From NCBI GenBank assembly GCA_905182035.1, contig CAJIZL010000011.1:96417-160416 (forward strand): a DNA stretch of 64,000 nt, written 5' to 3'. This stretch comes from Oceanospirillaceae bacterium ASP10-02a. Lineage in GTDB: Bacteria; Pseudomonadota; Gammaproteobacteria; Pseudomonadales; Balneatricaceae. The position numbers and the translations under genes are program-made. The notes beneath the pieces were generated by a model that worked only from the letters and a program-made list of their open reading frames with translations, was not told where the DNA came from and searched no databases. This document shows positions 9,036 to 17,983 of this stretch, piece by piece (the first letter of the stretch is position 1; every line of letters starts with the position of its first letter).

Positions 9036-10103
9036 ATGGCCCCCAGTAAGGACCAAGTAATGATTAATAAAGTATTTTCCAGTGATAACACAGTAGGTGC
9101 AGCACCAGCGGTGTTACAGGCAATTATGGACGCTGGCATAGCTATCCAAAAACCCTATGGTAAAGATCACTATAGCGAGCAGGTGGAGAAGGCCCTTGCA
9201 GAAATTTTTGAGTGTCCTGTTAGCGTGTTTTTAGTAGCTACGGGCACGGCCGCCAACGCCTTGGCTCTGAGTGTGTTGACACCGCCATGGGGTGCCGTAC
9301 TTTGTCACCCCCATAGCCATATCAATGTTGATGAATGTGGTGCCCCAGAATTTTTCACTCACGGTGCTAAGTTGGTTTTCATAGATGGAGACCATAGTAA
9401 GCTTTGCCCTAAAACATTGGCACTCAAGGCAACACCAAATATCGCTGATGTGCATTCGGTACAAACCTCTGTGGTGAGTGTGAGCCAAACTACGGAAACA
9501 GGCAGCGTTTATAGCCTAGAAGAGTTGTCTAACATCGGGCGGATCTGCAGAGACAATGGCTTAAAGTTTCATATGGATGGCGCTCGTTTTACCAATGCAT
9601 TGGTCGCTTTGGATTGTTCTCCTGCAGCCATGACATGGCAAGCTGGTGTTGACGTGTTATCTTTTGGGGCGACCAAGAACGGCACTTTAGCAGTGGAAGC
9701 AATTGTACTGTTTGACCAGGAATTAGCACAAGAAATGGCATGGAGGCGCAAGCGATCTGGTCATTTAATGTCTAAAATGTACTTGATGTCTGCGCAGCTA
9801 GACGCCTACTTTAAGCAGGATTTGTGGCTTAATAACGCCCGCCATGCCAACGCAATGGCGCTGCGGTTGGATCAAGGTTTTCGCACTATTGAGGGTGTAG
9901 AGATGCAAGGGAAGACGGCTTCAAATATGTTTTTTTGTAAGCTGCCCAAGGCAATGATTGACGGTTTACTTGAGCAAGGCTTTTATTTTTACAGCGATAG
10001 GTGGGGTGAAAATATAGTTCGCCTAGTGACCAGCTTTGCCACTAACGAAACTGATGTTGACTACTTTATAAGTGCTGCTAAAAAGTTGGCAAAGACTATC
10101 TAG
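9036..10103 (+). CDS. Low-specificity L-threonine aldolase
   Basis: Fold-type I PLP enzyme of 355 residues cleaving L-threonine or allo-threonine to glycine and acetaldehyde. Visible family features: FSSDNTVGAAPAVLQAI at the N terminus, GTAANALAL, HSHINVDECGAPEFF, and HMDGARFTNALVAL (PLP-binding Asp). The Schiff-base lysine is in LSFGATKNG. The ATG at 9036 has GGAGA 8 bases upstream; a second ATG at 9061 (MINKVFSS) is less well served. The 3' end overlaps the convergent cupin gene by 8 bp. The length and motifs fit the Pseudomonas-type aldolase. Confidence 0.9.
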   Translation: MAPSKDQVMINKVFSSDNTVGAAPAVLQAIMDAGIAIQKPYGKDHYSEQVEKALAEIFECPVSVFLVATGTAANALALSVLTPPWGAVLCHPHSHINVDECGAPEFFTHGAKLVFIDGDHSKLCPKTLALKATPNIADVHSVQTSVVSVSQTTETGSVYSLEELSNIGRICRDNGLKFHMDGARFTNALVALDCSPAAMTWQAGVDVLSFGATKNGTLAVEAIVLFDQELAQEMAWRRKRSGHLMSKMYLMSAQLDAYFKQDLWLNNARHANAMALRLDQGFRTIEGVEMQGKTASNMFFCKLPKAMIDGLLEQGFYFYSDRWGENIVRLVTSFATNETDVDYFISAAKKLAKTI

Positions 10104-10740
10104 CAGAAGAGCTAATAGCTGCGCTAAAAGGCGTAAAGGGTTTATCTAGCGGTAAACACCAAAGTGCAACCAAAGGCGTACTAAGGGATTTCATGCCGTG
10201 CATTACATCACTAGGGTTATGCACTAAGCCACCTAGGCCTGGTGTATGCCAATCGCCACTGGCTTGGCGCCATCTGCCATCACTCAAGACAACGTATATT
10301 TCTTCTGGTTCGTGCTGGTGGTCGGGGTAGTCTATATCGGGGCGCATTAAAGTCACGCCTACAATTAAATCGTGCCGCACTTCTATGCCTTCTGGGCCTA
10401 TTATTTGAGCGTTTACATGGCTCTCCATGAAGCTTGGATTATTAGCCACAGGCCTTTGGTACCAAGGCAGATTATCAGCTAGGTCTATTATGCTGTTAAC
10501 CATATTTTGGCAGGGTTCAGGTAAAATTCCATTGGCTCGCTTTATTTGAGGTAACAAATCAGACAAAGGGTTGGCTCGGTGAGCTTGCCGGCCAACATCA
10601 CTGCGGGAACCCAATCGTTCTATCACTGTATGTACGGTGCTCAGTCCAGCAGAATCTAGATTACTGGCTAGTTGTAGTAGCGAAACTAGATGTTGGCGTA
10701 GGCTAGCAAGCTCTCGTTGGATGTTTTTCTGATGTTGCAT
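10096..10740 (-). CDS. DMSP lyase-family cupin (DddQ-like)
   Basis: 214 residues. A helical N-terminal half with LPWYQRP is followed by a cupin barrel with DYPDHQHEPEEIYVVLSDG, which holds the two His, Glu and Tyr expected in DMSP-lyase cupin motif 1 (YPxHxHxxxExYxxLSG). The fourth ligand-type His is in HNPSDVMHGM. DddQ-type enzymes split dimethylsulfoniopropionate into dimethyl sulfide and acrylate. The MFS gene upstream on the same strand could be the importer, although a 194-bp gap separates them. Family members with other substrates exist, so DMSP cleavage is a family-level call. No acrylate genes (acuI, acuN/K) are recognisable nearby. Confidence 0.7.
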   Translation of the reverse strand: MQHQKNIQRELASLRQHLVSLLQLASNLDSAGLSTVHTVIERLGSRSDVGRQAHRANPLSDLLPQIKRANGILPEPCQNMVNSIIDLADNLPWYQRPVANNPSFMESHVNAQIIGPEGIEVRHDLIVGVTLMRPDIDYPDHQHEPEEIYVVLSDGRWRQASGDWHTPGLGGLVHNPSDVMHGMKSLSTPLVALWCLPLDKPFTPFSAAISSSAR

Positions 10741-10757
10741 GTTTTTCTGTTATAGGT

Positions 10758-10934
10758 TCACTTAAGAGGCATCATAACCTTTTTAAAGCGTGTTATAGAA
10801 GTAGGCGAAATACCCCAATACACTGTATAGCAAGACTCATTGTTATGGTCATCATGAGAGTCGTGATCATGGTCGACATCGCAGTCTCTAAGTTCTACCG
10901 ATGATACATAGACAGGAATATTTATAATTGTGTT
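10758..10934 (-). other. His/Asp-rich open frame continuing past the MFS stop codon
   Basis: After the MFS TAA (10935-10937) the same frame stays open for 58 codons to a TGA at 10758-10760. It reads ..VYVSSVELRDC, then DVDHDHDSHDDHNNESC, and ends WGISPTSITRFKKVMMPLK. A run of alternating acidic and histidine residues resembles metal-binding tails. No ATG exists in this frame except two near its end. It may be an eroded gene remnant, a former C-terminal tail of the MFS protein cut off by a stop mutation, or chance. Confidence 0.3.
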
Positions 10935-12170
10935 TTAGCCTTTGGCTGCCAACCAAGCGGTAGACATAGCCATGCAACCTCCTACAACCCAGAAGGCTAC
11001 CGTTAGGTCTTGAGTTAAATAAGCTGCTAGGCCTAATAATAAAGCGCCAATTGCATAACCCAAGTCGCGCCAAAATCGATAAATACCAATGGCAGTAGCG
11101 CGCCATTGGGGTTGCGAAAAGTCTGCAATGGCAGCGGCTAAATTAGGGTAGAGTAAAGCCATCCCTAAACCCGTAAGGGCGGAGCTGAAGCTCCACCACA
11201 AGACCGTTTCGTTGAGGGGCATTACGAGTACGCCAATTGTAGTTAGCGCCATTCCCGTAACGTTAAGTCGTTGGCGGCCATACTTGTCAGACCAATGCCC
11301 AGTGAGTAATTGGCTAGCGCCCCAAACTAATCCATATATCGAAATAATCCACCCCGTTAATGGCAAATCTTGAGTCTTTTGATACAAGTAGATGGGATAT
11401 ACAATCCACACCAATGCGTCAACAAATTTTTCAACGCAGCCTGCTTGGGTAATCGCTAGTAGCCGCGAATCGCTCCAACTCATCCGCTTAAATACAGACC
11501 ATGTTGACACGGTTTGCGTGGCAGTTGTTGGCGCCTCGTGTTGTGTTTGATACAAAGCCCATGGGCGGGTTTCGACAATGTTTAACCATGTGAGGATAAA
11601 GGCAAGGCTAATGATTAGAAAGCCAAATACTAACAAACCCGTTTTGAGTCCTAACCACTGGCTGATGTAAGCGCTCGCTAACCCACCTAGAGCAACACCA
11701 GTATAGCCTGCAAATTCATTCAAACCGATGGTGAGGCCGCGTTCATCGGCTGCGGTAATATCCAGTTTGGCCGTTTGACTCATAGACCAAGTGAGGCCTT
11801 GGTTGATACCCAAAAGCACAGTGGCAAATACTACCCAGGCCCACGATTGGGCAAAATAAAATAATACCGGAATAGGCAAGGCAATAAGCCAACCTGCAAG
11901 ATGAACAGGTTTGCGACCAATTTTCTCAGCCCAATACCCAGCTACAAAATTCATGCAACCTTTAACCACACCAAAGGCAATAACAAAGGTACTGAGTAGT
12001 AAAAGTGAATCTTTAGCTAAGCCAAATTCTTGCTCGGCTAGTGGCGTAATGACTATACGAGTAGTGCCCAACATGAGCCCCACAAAAAATACTTGTAGTA
12101 GCCACTGAAAAAGCTGAGGAGAATTGTTTTTCAGTCCATAGGTAAGGGGCTGAGTAAGGAGTGTGATCAT
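10935..12170 (-). CDS. MFS transporter
   Basis: 411 residues with about twelve hydrophobic segments. The MFS loop 2-3 motif appears as GYWAEKIGRKPVH, and its repeat in the second half as GHWSDKYGRQRLN. The conserved intracellular segment ERGLTIGLNEFAGYTGVALGG is typical of the sugar/drug MFS branch. The substrate is unknown. It lies upstream of the DMSP-lyase-like gene on the same strand and diverges from the MDR dehydrogenase, so DMSP or a related osmolyte is a contextual possibility only. Confidence 0.85.
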   Translation of the reverse strand: MITLLTQPLTYGLKNNSPQLFQWLLQVFFVGLMLGTTRIVITPLAEQEFGLAKDSLLLLSTFVIAFGVVKGCMNFVAGYWAEKIGRKPVHLAGWLIALPIPVLFYFAQSWAWVVFATVLLGINQGLTWSMSQTAKLDITAADERGLTIGLNEFAGYTGVALGGLASAYISQWLGLKTGLLVFGFLIISLAFILTWLNIVETRPWALYQTQHEAPTTATQTVSTWSVFKRMSWSDSRLLAITQAGCVEKFVDALVWIVYPIYLYQKTQDLPLTGWIISIYGLVWGASQLLTGHWSDKYGRQRLNVTGMALTTIGVLVMPLNETVLWWSFSSALTGLGMALLYPNLAAAIADFSQPQWRATAIGIYRFWRDLGYAIGALLLGLAAYLTQDLTVAFWVVGGCMAMSTAWLAAKG

Positions 12171-12246
12171 GGTGTGCTGCCCTTTTTATAGGCGATTAAT
12201 TTAAAGGCAATTAATAATGTATTAAACTATTCTAAATAAAAGAACA

Positions 12247-12261
12247 GGTCAATACTTGACC
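12247..12261. promoter_or_regulatory. Inverted repeat between MFS and MDR genes
   Basis: GGTCAA-TAC-TTGACC is a perfect 6-bp inverted repeat with a 3-bp spacer in the 187-bp divergent region (MFS start 12170, MDR start 12358). It is a good candidate operator. The half-sites are inverted relative to the RutR consensus, so it is not a RutR box. Confidence 0.4.
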
Positions 12262-12357
12262 ATAATAGCGTTCATCACTGTCAGCTCAGAAGTCGCTTGT
12301 GTGGCGTGCATCAAACTGCTAGATTCATGGCACTTGCCATCGTTACAGCAAAACCTT

Positions 12358-13464
12358 ATGAACCCTACTAATAACCAACTACCAACCACAATGTCTGGTG
12401 TGCACCTGATTGGCCATGGCGGCTTAGATCAGCTGGTGTATCGTCATGATATTCCTACCCCCCAACCTAAAGACGGTGAGGTGCTACTGAAAGTGTTGGC
12501 AGCCGGGGTAAATAATACTGACATTAATACTCGTATTGGTTGGTACTCAAAACAAGTCACTGGCGATACCAACAGCGGTGCCGATCAAGGTTATGATGAA
12601 CTTGATGCTACCACTGCCACATGGTCGGGTAGCGCATTACAGTTGCCGCGTATCCAAGGGGCAGACGTGTGTGGCGAAGTGGTTTCTGTAGGATCAGGTG
12701 TTAATGCAGAGCGTATAGGTGAACGCGTTCTTGTACGTACTATGCAGCAAGATCCGCAGACCAAAAAACGCTTTGATTGTGTAACCTTTGGGTCTGAATA
12801 TGATGGTGGTTTTGCGCAATATACCTGTGCCCTGAGCGATGAAGCATATGCGGTAAATACACCTTGGAGTGATGTTGAATTGGCATCTATTCCTTGCGCA
12901 TATTCTACTGCTGAAAACATGCTCCATAGGGCCAGTTTAAAGTCTGGAGAACGGGTATTAATCACAGGTGCTTCTGGTGGTGTGGGTTCTGCTGCAGTGC
13001 AGTTAGCAAAGCGTCGTGGTGCATATGTGATTGCCGTTGCTGGCGTGACCAAACATGATGACGTAAAAGCGTTAGGAGCTGATCAGCTAGTCCCTAGGGG
13101 TGTTGACCTTGTTGCTGCTATTGGCGCTGATGAAGTAGATTTAGTTGTAGATTTGGTGGCTGGTCCAGACTGGCCTCAACTGCTCGACGTATTGCGTCGG
13201 GGTGGCCGCTATGCCACCTCTGGAGCCATCGCTGGACCTATGGTTGAATTGGATGTTCGTACGTTATATTTAAAAGACCTCACTTTCTTTGGCTGTACGT
13301 TTCAAGATCACATTGTATTTAGCAACTTGGTGAGCTATATCGAAGCAGAAGAAATTCGCCCAGTGGTGGCTCAAAGCTACCCACTTAAACAAATTCACAA
13401 AGCCCAAACAGACTTCTTGAATAAAGGGTTTACAGGTAAGTTAGTGCTCATTCCTGAGTCGTAA
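12358..13464 (+). CDS. MDR-family zinc-type alcohol dehydrogenase / quinone oxidoreductase
   Basis: Medium-chain dehydrogenase. The GroES-like domain has GEVLLKVLAAGVNNTDINTRIG, and QGADVCGEVVSVGSGV replaces the usual GHE zinc motif. The NAD(P) domain has VLITGASGGVGSAAVQLAKRRGA. The catalytic zinc Cys/His are not obvious and the structural four-Cys lobe is missing, so the quinone-oxidoreductase branch is more likely than a true Zn-ADH. The open frame reaches back to 12256, but the first 34 residues are not family-like. MNPTNNQLP at 12358, or MSGVHL at 12391, is the more probable start. The enolase-superfamily gene follows after 42 bp. Confidence 0.75.
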   Translation: MNPTNNQLPTTMSGVHLIGHGGLDQLVYRHDIPTPQPKDGEVLLKVLAAGVNNTDINTRIGWYSKQVTGDTNSGADQGYDELDATTATWSGSALQLPRIQGADVCGEVVSVGSGVNAERIGERVLVRTMQQDPQTKKRFDCVTFGSEYDGGFAQYTCALSDEAYAVNTPWSDVELASIPCAYSTAENMLHRASLKSGERVLITGASGGVGSAAVQLAKRRGAYVIAVAGVTKHDDVKALGADQLVPRGVDLVAAIGADEVDLVVDLVAGPDWPQLLDVLRRGGRYATSGAIAGPMVELDVRTLYLKDLTFFGCTFQDHIVFSNLVSYIEAEEIRPVVAQSYPLKQIHKAQTDFLNKGFTGKLVLIPES

Positions 13465-13506
13465 GTTGGGCTGCTTAAGTACTGCATAATAATAAAAGGT
13501 AAGCCC

Positions 13507-14628
13507 GTGAAAATAAGCCAAGTTGATGTTTACCAAGTGGATCTACCTTATTCAGGGGGCATCTATCGTCTCTCAGGTGGCAGAGAATATGCTAATTTTG
13601 ATGCTACTATAGTGCGGCTTACCAGCGACACAGGCCTCACTGGCTTTGGTGAAAGCACACCCTTTGGCGCCACTTATGTTGCTGCCCACGCACTAGGTGT
13701 AAGGGCAGGCATCGCAGAAATAACGCCGGCTATATTAGGCCTTGATCCACGCCGAGTAGACCGAGTTTATGATGTTATGGATGGGGCGTTGGTTGGGCAC
13801 GGACACGCTAAAACTGCTATAGATGTTGCCTGCTGGGATTTGTTTGGCAAAGCGGTAGGTATGCCTGTATGTGACTTATTAGGCGGGCGTACTCTCCAGC
13901 CCATGGGCGTAATATCGTCTGTCTATGCAGGCACTCCAGAAGCCATGCGCAAACGAGTGCAAGCCCATCGGCTGCAAGGTTACCGTGGTCATTCTATTAA
14001 AATTGGTGAAGACCCGCAATTAGATGCGGAGAGGGTAATGGCATGTTTGGCTGACCGCCAAGCGGGGGAATATTTCTTAGTGGATGCCAATGGTGGTCTA
14101 ACCGTAGAAACTGCGTTGCGGTTCTTACGTCTGTTACCTCGCCATGCAGATATTGTGCTTGAAGCACCTTGCGCCACTTGGCGGGAACATATGTCCTTGC
14201 GGCGGCGTACGGATATTCCAATGGTGTGGGATGAACTAGCCAACAACGATGCCTCTGTGGCTCAACTCATTAGTGAAGATGGGGCCGAAGGTGTAGGCCT
14301 CAAAATATCGAAAAATGGCGGTTTAACGCCTTGTCGCCGCCAACGTGATATGTGCATAAGCGCAGGCTATAGTCTCAGTGTGCAAGACACCGTGGGTTCT
14401 GATATTGCTTTTGCAGCTATTGCCCACTTAGGACAAACCATACCTGCGCACCTATTACGCTGCATACTTGATACCCGAGACATGGTAACTATTACCACAG
14501 CGGACGCCACCGACAAGGGTGCTTTTAAGCGACATGATGGTTGGGTGACTGCGCCAGAGACTCCGGGACTTGGTATTGAGCCACGCATGGAAGTGCTAGG
14601 CGAGCCAGTAATGACTTATTGTTTGTAA
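13507..14628 (+). CDS. Enolase-superfamily enzyme (hydroxyproline/betaine epimerase-dehydratase group)
   Basis: 373 residues in the mandelate racemase/muconate lactonizing family. The capping domain opens MKISQVDVYQVDLPYSGGIYRLSGG, as in proline-betaine epimerases and cis-3-hydroxy-L-proline dehydratases. Metal ligands are D193 (LVDANGG), E219 (VLEAP) and D242 (VWDELANND). The acid/base lysines are K165 (HSIKIG) and K266 (GLKISKNGG). The first Lys of the usual KxK is Ser163, so one-base chemistry on that face uses K165. Substrate specificity cannot be read from sequence. The neighbouring bet and amine genes make a hydroxyproline- or betaine-type substrate plausible. Confidence 0.7.
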   Translation: MKISQVDVYQVDLPYSGGIYRLSGGREYANFDATIVRLTSDTGLTGFGESTPFGATYVAAHALGVRAGIAEITPAILGLDPRRVDRVYDVMDGALVGHGHAKTAIDVACWDLFGKAVGMPVCDLLGGRTLQPMGVISSVYAGTPEAMRKRVQAHRLQGYRGHSIKIGEDPQLDAERVMACLADRQAGEYFLVDANGGLTVETALRFLRLLPRHADIVLEAPCATWREHMSLRRRTDIPMVWDELANNDASVAQLISEDGAEGVGLKISKNGGLTPCRRQRDMCISAGYSLSVQDTVGSDIAFAAIAHLGQTIPAHLLRCILDTRDMVTITTADATDKGAFKRHDGWVTAPETPGLGIEPRMEVLGEPVMTYCL

Positions 14629-14636
14629 GCTAAAGT

Positions 14637-15542
14637 CTATGATTCAGTAGCTTTATTGCCTCTGCGGCTCAGTACAATACCACCCAGAATGAGCAGTAAT
14701 CCAAACACCATGGCTTCGGTCAGAGTTTCACCCAGCAATACAACACCAAACAAAACACTGAATAAGGGCACTAGATACCCCACTTGGGCAACGAAGGTGT
14801 AGCCGTACATTCTGATCAAGTAAAAGCGCACAAAAAAAGCAGCGCCTGTGGGTATTAAACCCAAATACACCAGAGCAATGATTGCTGAATCAGGTATGCT
14901 CTCTCTGCTGGCTAGGGGGTTTTCTAACAGCAGGCTTGCGGGCAGGGTAATAAGGCAGCCTCCCAAAAGAACGCCTGCAGACAACATGGCACTACTCATG
15001 CCTTTAACCCGTTTAACCATGGCGCCTGAAATAACGTAGGATGCTGCGGCAACAATAATTGCTAACTGAGGTAATAAGTCTCCCACCCCTGTGCTAAAAG
15101 TGTCAAACCCAATGACATACAACACGCCAATAAACCCAAGTATAAAACCTACTGCCTTATAACGGGTTATGTGTTCGTTGGCACTGGTAAAGTGGGCTAG
15201 AAGGATTGCAATTAAGGGGCCTGTGGCCATAAAAATTGCCGCTCTACCAGAGTCTAATGATTGCTCCCCCCAAGGAATTAGGAAAAATGGCAGGGCACAG
15301 TTGAAGAAACCAATCAGCAAAAAGCTCATCCATATAGAAGCAGATCGAGGTAATCGGTCCCCTTGCATTAAGGCGTAGGCTAATAGCACTAAAGCAGCAA
15401 TAAGTATGCGCCCAGCAGCAATGCTGATAGGCCCAAATCCCTCTAAGGCATACTTTATAGCCTGAAAAGATGAACCCCACACAGCCCCTTGAACGGCGAG
15501 CAGAGTATAGGCTTGAAGACCGGCTGTTTTGATCATCGACAT
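14637..15542 (-). CDS. EamA-family transporter (DMT superfamily)
   Basis: 301 residues with ten hydrophobic helices in two EamA repeats. The N-terminal GAVWGSSFQAIKYALEG and the C-terminal PLFSVLFGVVLLGETLT blocks are typical. EamA proteins mostly export amino acids and metabolites. It follows the amidase by 3 bp on the minus strand, so it is the last gene of an RpiR-amidase-EamA operon. Its substrate is probably a product or intermediate of that pathway. Confidence 0.85.
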   Translation of the reverse strand: MSMIKTAGLQAYTLLAVQGAVWGSSFQAIKYALEGFGPISIAAGRILIAALVLLAYALMQGDRLPRSASIWMSFLLIGFFNCALPFFLIPWGEQSLDSGRAAIFMATGPLIAILLAHFTSANEHITRYKAVGFILGFIGVLYVIGFDTFSTGVGDLLPQLAIIVAAASYVISGAMVKRVKGMSSAMLSAGVLLGGCLITLPASLLLENPLASRESIPDSAIIALVYLGLIPTGAAFFVRFYLIRMYGYTFVAQVGYLVPLFSVLFGVVLLGETLTEAMVFGLLLILGGIVLSRRGNKATES

Positions 15543-15545
15543 GGC

Positions 15546-16916
15546 TTAATTGTAGTGATGCTGTGCATCACCAATAATAGATTCCACCGTGCAGCTCCAC
15601 TGCATGAGCTGTTGATCTTGGCCGTGGCCCATTATAATTTGTAAGCCCAACGGCATATCATAATCATCCAATCCGCACGGCAATGTCGCTGCACAGAGGT
15701 GTTGTAAATTGGCCACTTGAGTATTGCGTAGGGCTTTGAAGTTTCGCTCTTTATAATGTTCCATATTGGTTTCAACATAGGCCAAGGTTGGTGCACTTAT
15801 AGGGCAAGTAGGGCACACAGCAAAATCGACACGTTTTAGCACCACTTCTGCGGCTTGATTAAACGTTTTTATGAGCGCATTTTTGGCTGCGATTTGGGCT
15901 GGTGCGTCCGCCATGTCCGCGTCTGTAAGGTGGGCAAAACGCATTTTTGTGCTTGGCGCCAATTGATCAAACCATGGTTTGCGATCTTCAGTTTTGATGA
16001 ATGCTGGGAACTCTAGCGCCGAGAAACCACCTTGCAGGAACAGCTGGTAAGTTTCTTCTAGGTAAGGCCAATCCAATTCTACTAAAATTGCTCCAACAGC
16101 TTCGAGTTGCTCTAAGGCGGATAATACCCGTTTATCGATGCCACCCTCACAGTCCTCAAATAGTGCCGTGATGACACCAATGCGAGCGCCTCGAATGGAT
16201 TTTTTTGTAAGTGTGTTTTGCTCAATAAATGCCTTTGGATTATTACTGGTGGCTGGGTCGAGCACCGCAAAACCCCAGAGTGCATCGGCAGCACTTAAGG
16301 CCAGAAGGCCAGCCGTATCAACGCTGGGTGACAGCGGTACAATACCGTCTTTCTCCCACCTTCCAACGCTTGTTTTAAGGCCAAATGTACCACAAAATGC
16401 CGCTGGAACACGCACTGAGCCTGAGGTGTCTGAACCTAAAGCCAGTTGGCAGGCACCCATCCACAATGACACAGGGGCGCCTGAGCTAGAGCCGCCAGGT
16501 ACCCGATGTTGTTTAGTATCGAATGGGTTAACTGGCACAGGCCAATGAGGGTTGGTACCGAGTCCACCAAAGGCAAATTCTACGGTATGGGTTTTACCAC
16601 AAACATGCGCACCGGCATCAGTTAGGCGTTTAACCAAGGTGCCTGAGTGATTAAATTCGTGTAATGCCAAAGGTGAGCCTGCATAAGTGTCAAAGCCGGT
16701 CACAGCATAAAGGTCTTTAACGGATACGCTGACGCCTGCCAATAACCCCTGAGGGACTGAAGGCGGTGGCTTTCCAATGGATCTAAAAGCTTGCAGTTGG
16801 GGTTGATGTTGGTGCAATTTACTGTAGGCGTCAGTAATTAGGGCGAGAGGGTGTGTTTTTTTCTCAACTACTAAGTGATGAATTTGCTTGATGCTCAAGG
16901 GAGTTTTACGTGTCAT
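15546..16916 (-). CDS. Amidase-signature hydrolase
   Basis: 456 residues with the complete Ser-cisSer-Lys triad of the amidase signature family. The lysine is in GVSVSVKDLY, the cis-serine in VPGGSSSGAP, and the nucleophile in LGSDTSGSVRVPAAFCG. Related enzymes hydrolyse amides, allophanate or aryl amides, but nothing here fixes the substrate. There is no allophanate-hydrolase C-terminal domain. The start overlaps the RpiR gene by 4 bases (ATGA), so translation is coupled. Confidence 0.88.
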   Translation of the reverse strand: MTRKTPLSIKQIHHLVVEKKTHPLALITDAYSKLHQHQPQLQAFRSIGKPPPSVPQGLLAGVSVSVKDLYAVTGFDTYAGSPLALHEFNHSGTLVKRLTDAGAHVCGKTHTVEFAFGGLGTNPHWPVPVNPFDTKQHRVPGGSSSGAPVSLWMGACQLALGSDTSGSVRVPAAFCGTFGLKTSVGRWEKDGIVPLSPSVDTAGLLALSAADALWGFAVLDPATSNNPKAFIEQNTLTKKSIRGARIGVITALFEDCEGGIDKRVLSALEQLEAVGAILVELDWPYLEETYQLFLQGGFSALEFPAFIKTEDRKPWFDQLAPSTKMRFAHLTDADMADAPAQIAAKNALIKTFNQAAEVVLKRVDFAVCPTCPISAPTLAYVETNMEHYKERNFKALRNTQVANLQHLCAATLPCGLDDYDMPLGLQIIMGHGQDQQLMQWSCTVESIIGDAQHHYN

Positions 16917-17803
16917 GAGTAAGCAACCTGCATCTGCTCAAACACTTGCTCTCGTTGTTCTAAGGTTTTAATGGCATCTGGACCCAAACGGCGTGCATAG
17001 GCAGTGAGTATAGCTTCAATGAGTACCACCCAGGCCGCGGTGCTGTTGCTAAAAAAGCTACCACTTGTAGGTATGGTAAATAGGCAGCTAGCATCACTAC
17101 TCAATGGCGCTCCATGGGTGTCCGTAAAGACCATGGTGGGGATTTCCATAGCCCTGGCTTGGCGGCAACAATCCACAGCAATACGGCTGTATGGGTGGCT
17201 GCCAAATACAATTAATAGATCTTGCTGGTTCAATTGTGCCAGACCATGGGGTACACCGTGGCCTGAGTCTCCTAAGACTCCAACACCATCTCGTAAAAGT
17301 CCTAAGCAATAGGAGAAAAATGTTGCAGTTGAGTAAAACTGACGCTGCGCAAAAGTGCGTACATGGCGCGCGTTTTGCAACAATTCTAAGGCTTGCTGCC
17401 ATTGTTCTGTAGATACCTGTGACATCATTTGTTGAATGTTAGCGATTTCCTCTTGGGCAACTTGCACCAATGAATCGGACTCTTGATCCTGAGATTGATG
17501 GGCTCGTTCACTGTAGAAGTGTGGCTCTGCCAAATGTTGACGGAAGATGTTTTGAAGGGCATTAAAGCCACTATACCCTAACCGCGTGGCGAGCCGAGTT
17601 AGGGTGGATGCACTCACTCCAAAATTGGAAGCCAGTTGATTAATGGAACTATGGGCTGCAGTATCTGGACTGTTTGCTAGATCTAGCAAGACAGCATAGG
17701 AGCGTTGCCCAAGTTTAATTGCACTCTGTTTGGCGGCAATGGCAGCGATCACTTTCCTAAGTTCCAGAAGATCTGCTGCTGGCAGTATGGATGATTGATT
17801 CAT
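16913..17803 (-). CDS. RpiR/MurR-family transcriptional regulator
   Basis: 296 residues. An HTH_6 domain, about residues 10-85, reads INQLASNFGVSASTLTRLATRLGYSGFNALQ. A SIS sugar-phosphate-isomerase-like ligand domain, about 125-265, contains LLIVFGSHPYSRIAVDCCRQA. It is first in an operon with the amidase and EamA gene and diverges from the TAXI-TRAP operon. It probably controls both directions through the palindrome between them. The ligand is unknown; not every member senses sugar phosphates. Confidence 0.88.
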   Translation of the reverse strand: MNQSSILPAADLLELRKVIAAIAAKQSAIKLGQRSYAVLLDLANSPDTAAHSSINQLASNFGVSASTLTRLATRLGYSGFNALQNIFRQHLAEPHFYSERAHQSQDQESDSLVQVAQEEIANIQQMMSQVSTEQWQQALELLQNARHVRTFAQRQFYSTATFFSYCLGLLRDGVGVLGDSGHGVPHGLAQLNQQDLLIVFGSHPYSRIAVDCCRQARAMEIPTMVFTDTHGAPLSSDASCLFTIPTSGSFFSNSTAAWVVLIEAILTAYARRLGPDAIKTLEQREQVFEQMQVAYS

Positions 17804-17878
17804 GCCTTAAAATACTCCTAGTTAAAACGCTGTTGGGATTATCGCTCAATCAAGGCCAACACAAAAGCAAATATAATT

Positions 17879-17906
17879 CCTTTTTTGTTGCTAAATGCAA
17901 AAAAGG
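17879..17906. promoter_or_regulatory. Palindrome in the RpiR / TAXI-TRAP divergent region
   Basis: CCTTTTTTG (17879-17887) and CAAAAAAGG (17898-17906) are perfect 9-bp arms. A nested TTGC-TAAAT-GCAA lies inside. It sits between the RpiR start (17803) and the TAXI receptor start (17984). This is the most symmetrical element in the gap and the best candidate for the RpiR operator; a factor-independent terminator is less likely this close to a start codon. Confidence 0.5.
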
Positions 17907-17983
17907 TTGCATAATGGGGTTTCGCAACACTCATAAGCATGAGCAGATGGGTGCGAGTGAATCATCTGTACAAGGAATACGTC

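Noticed and set aside
12591..13052. 153-codon minus-strand open frame inside the MDR gene
   Set aside because: It is antisense to a well-supported gene, and the residues are low-complexity Ala/Ser/Pro/Thr-rich, typical of a shadow frame.
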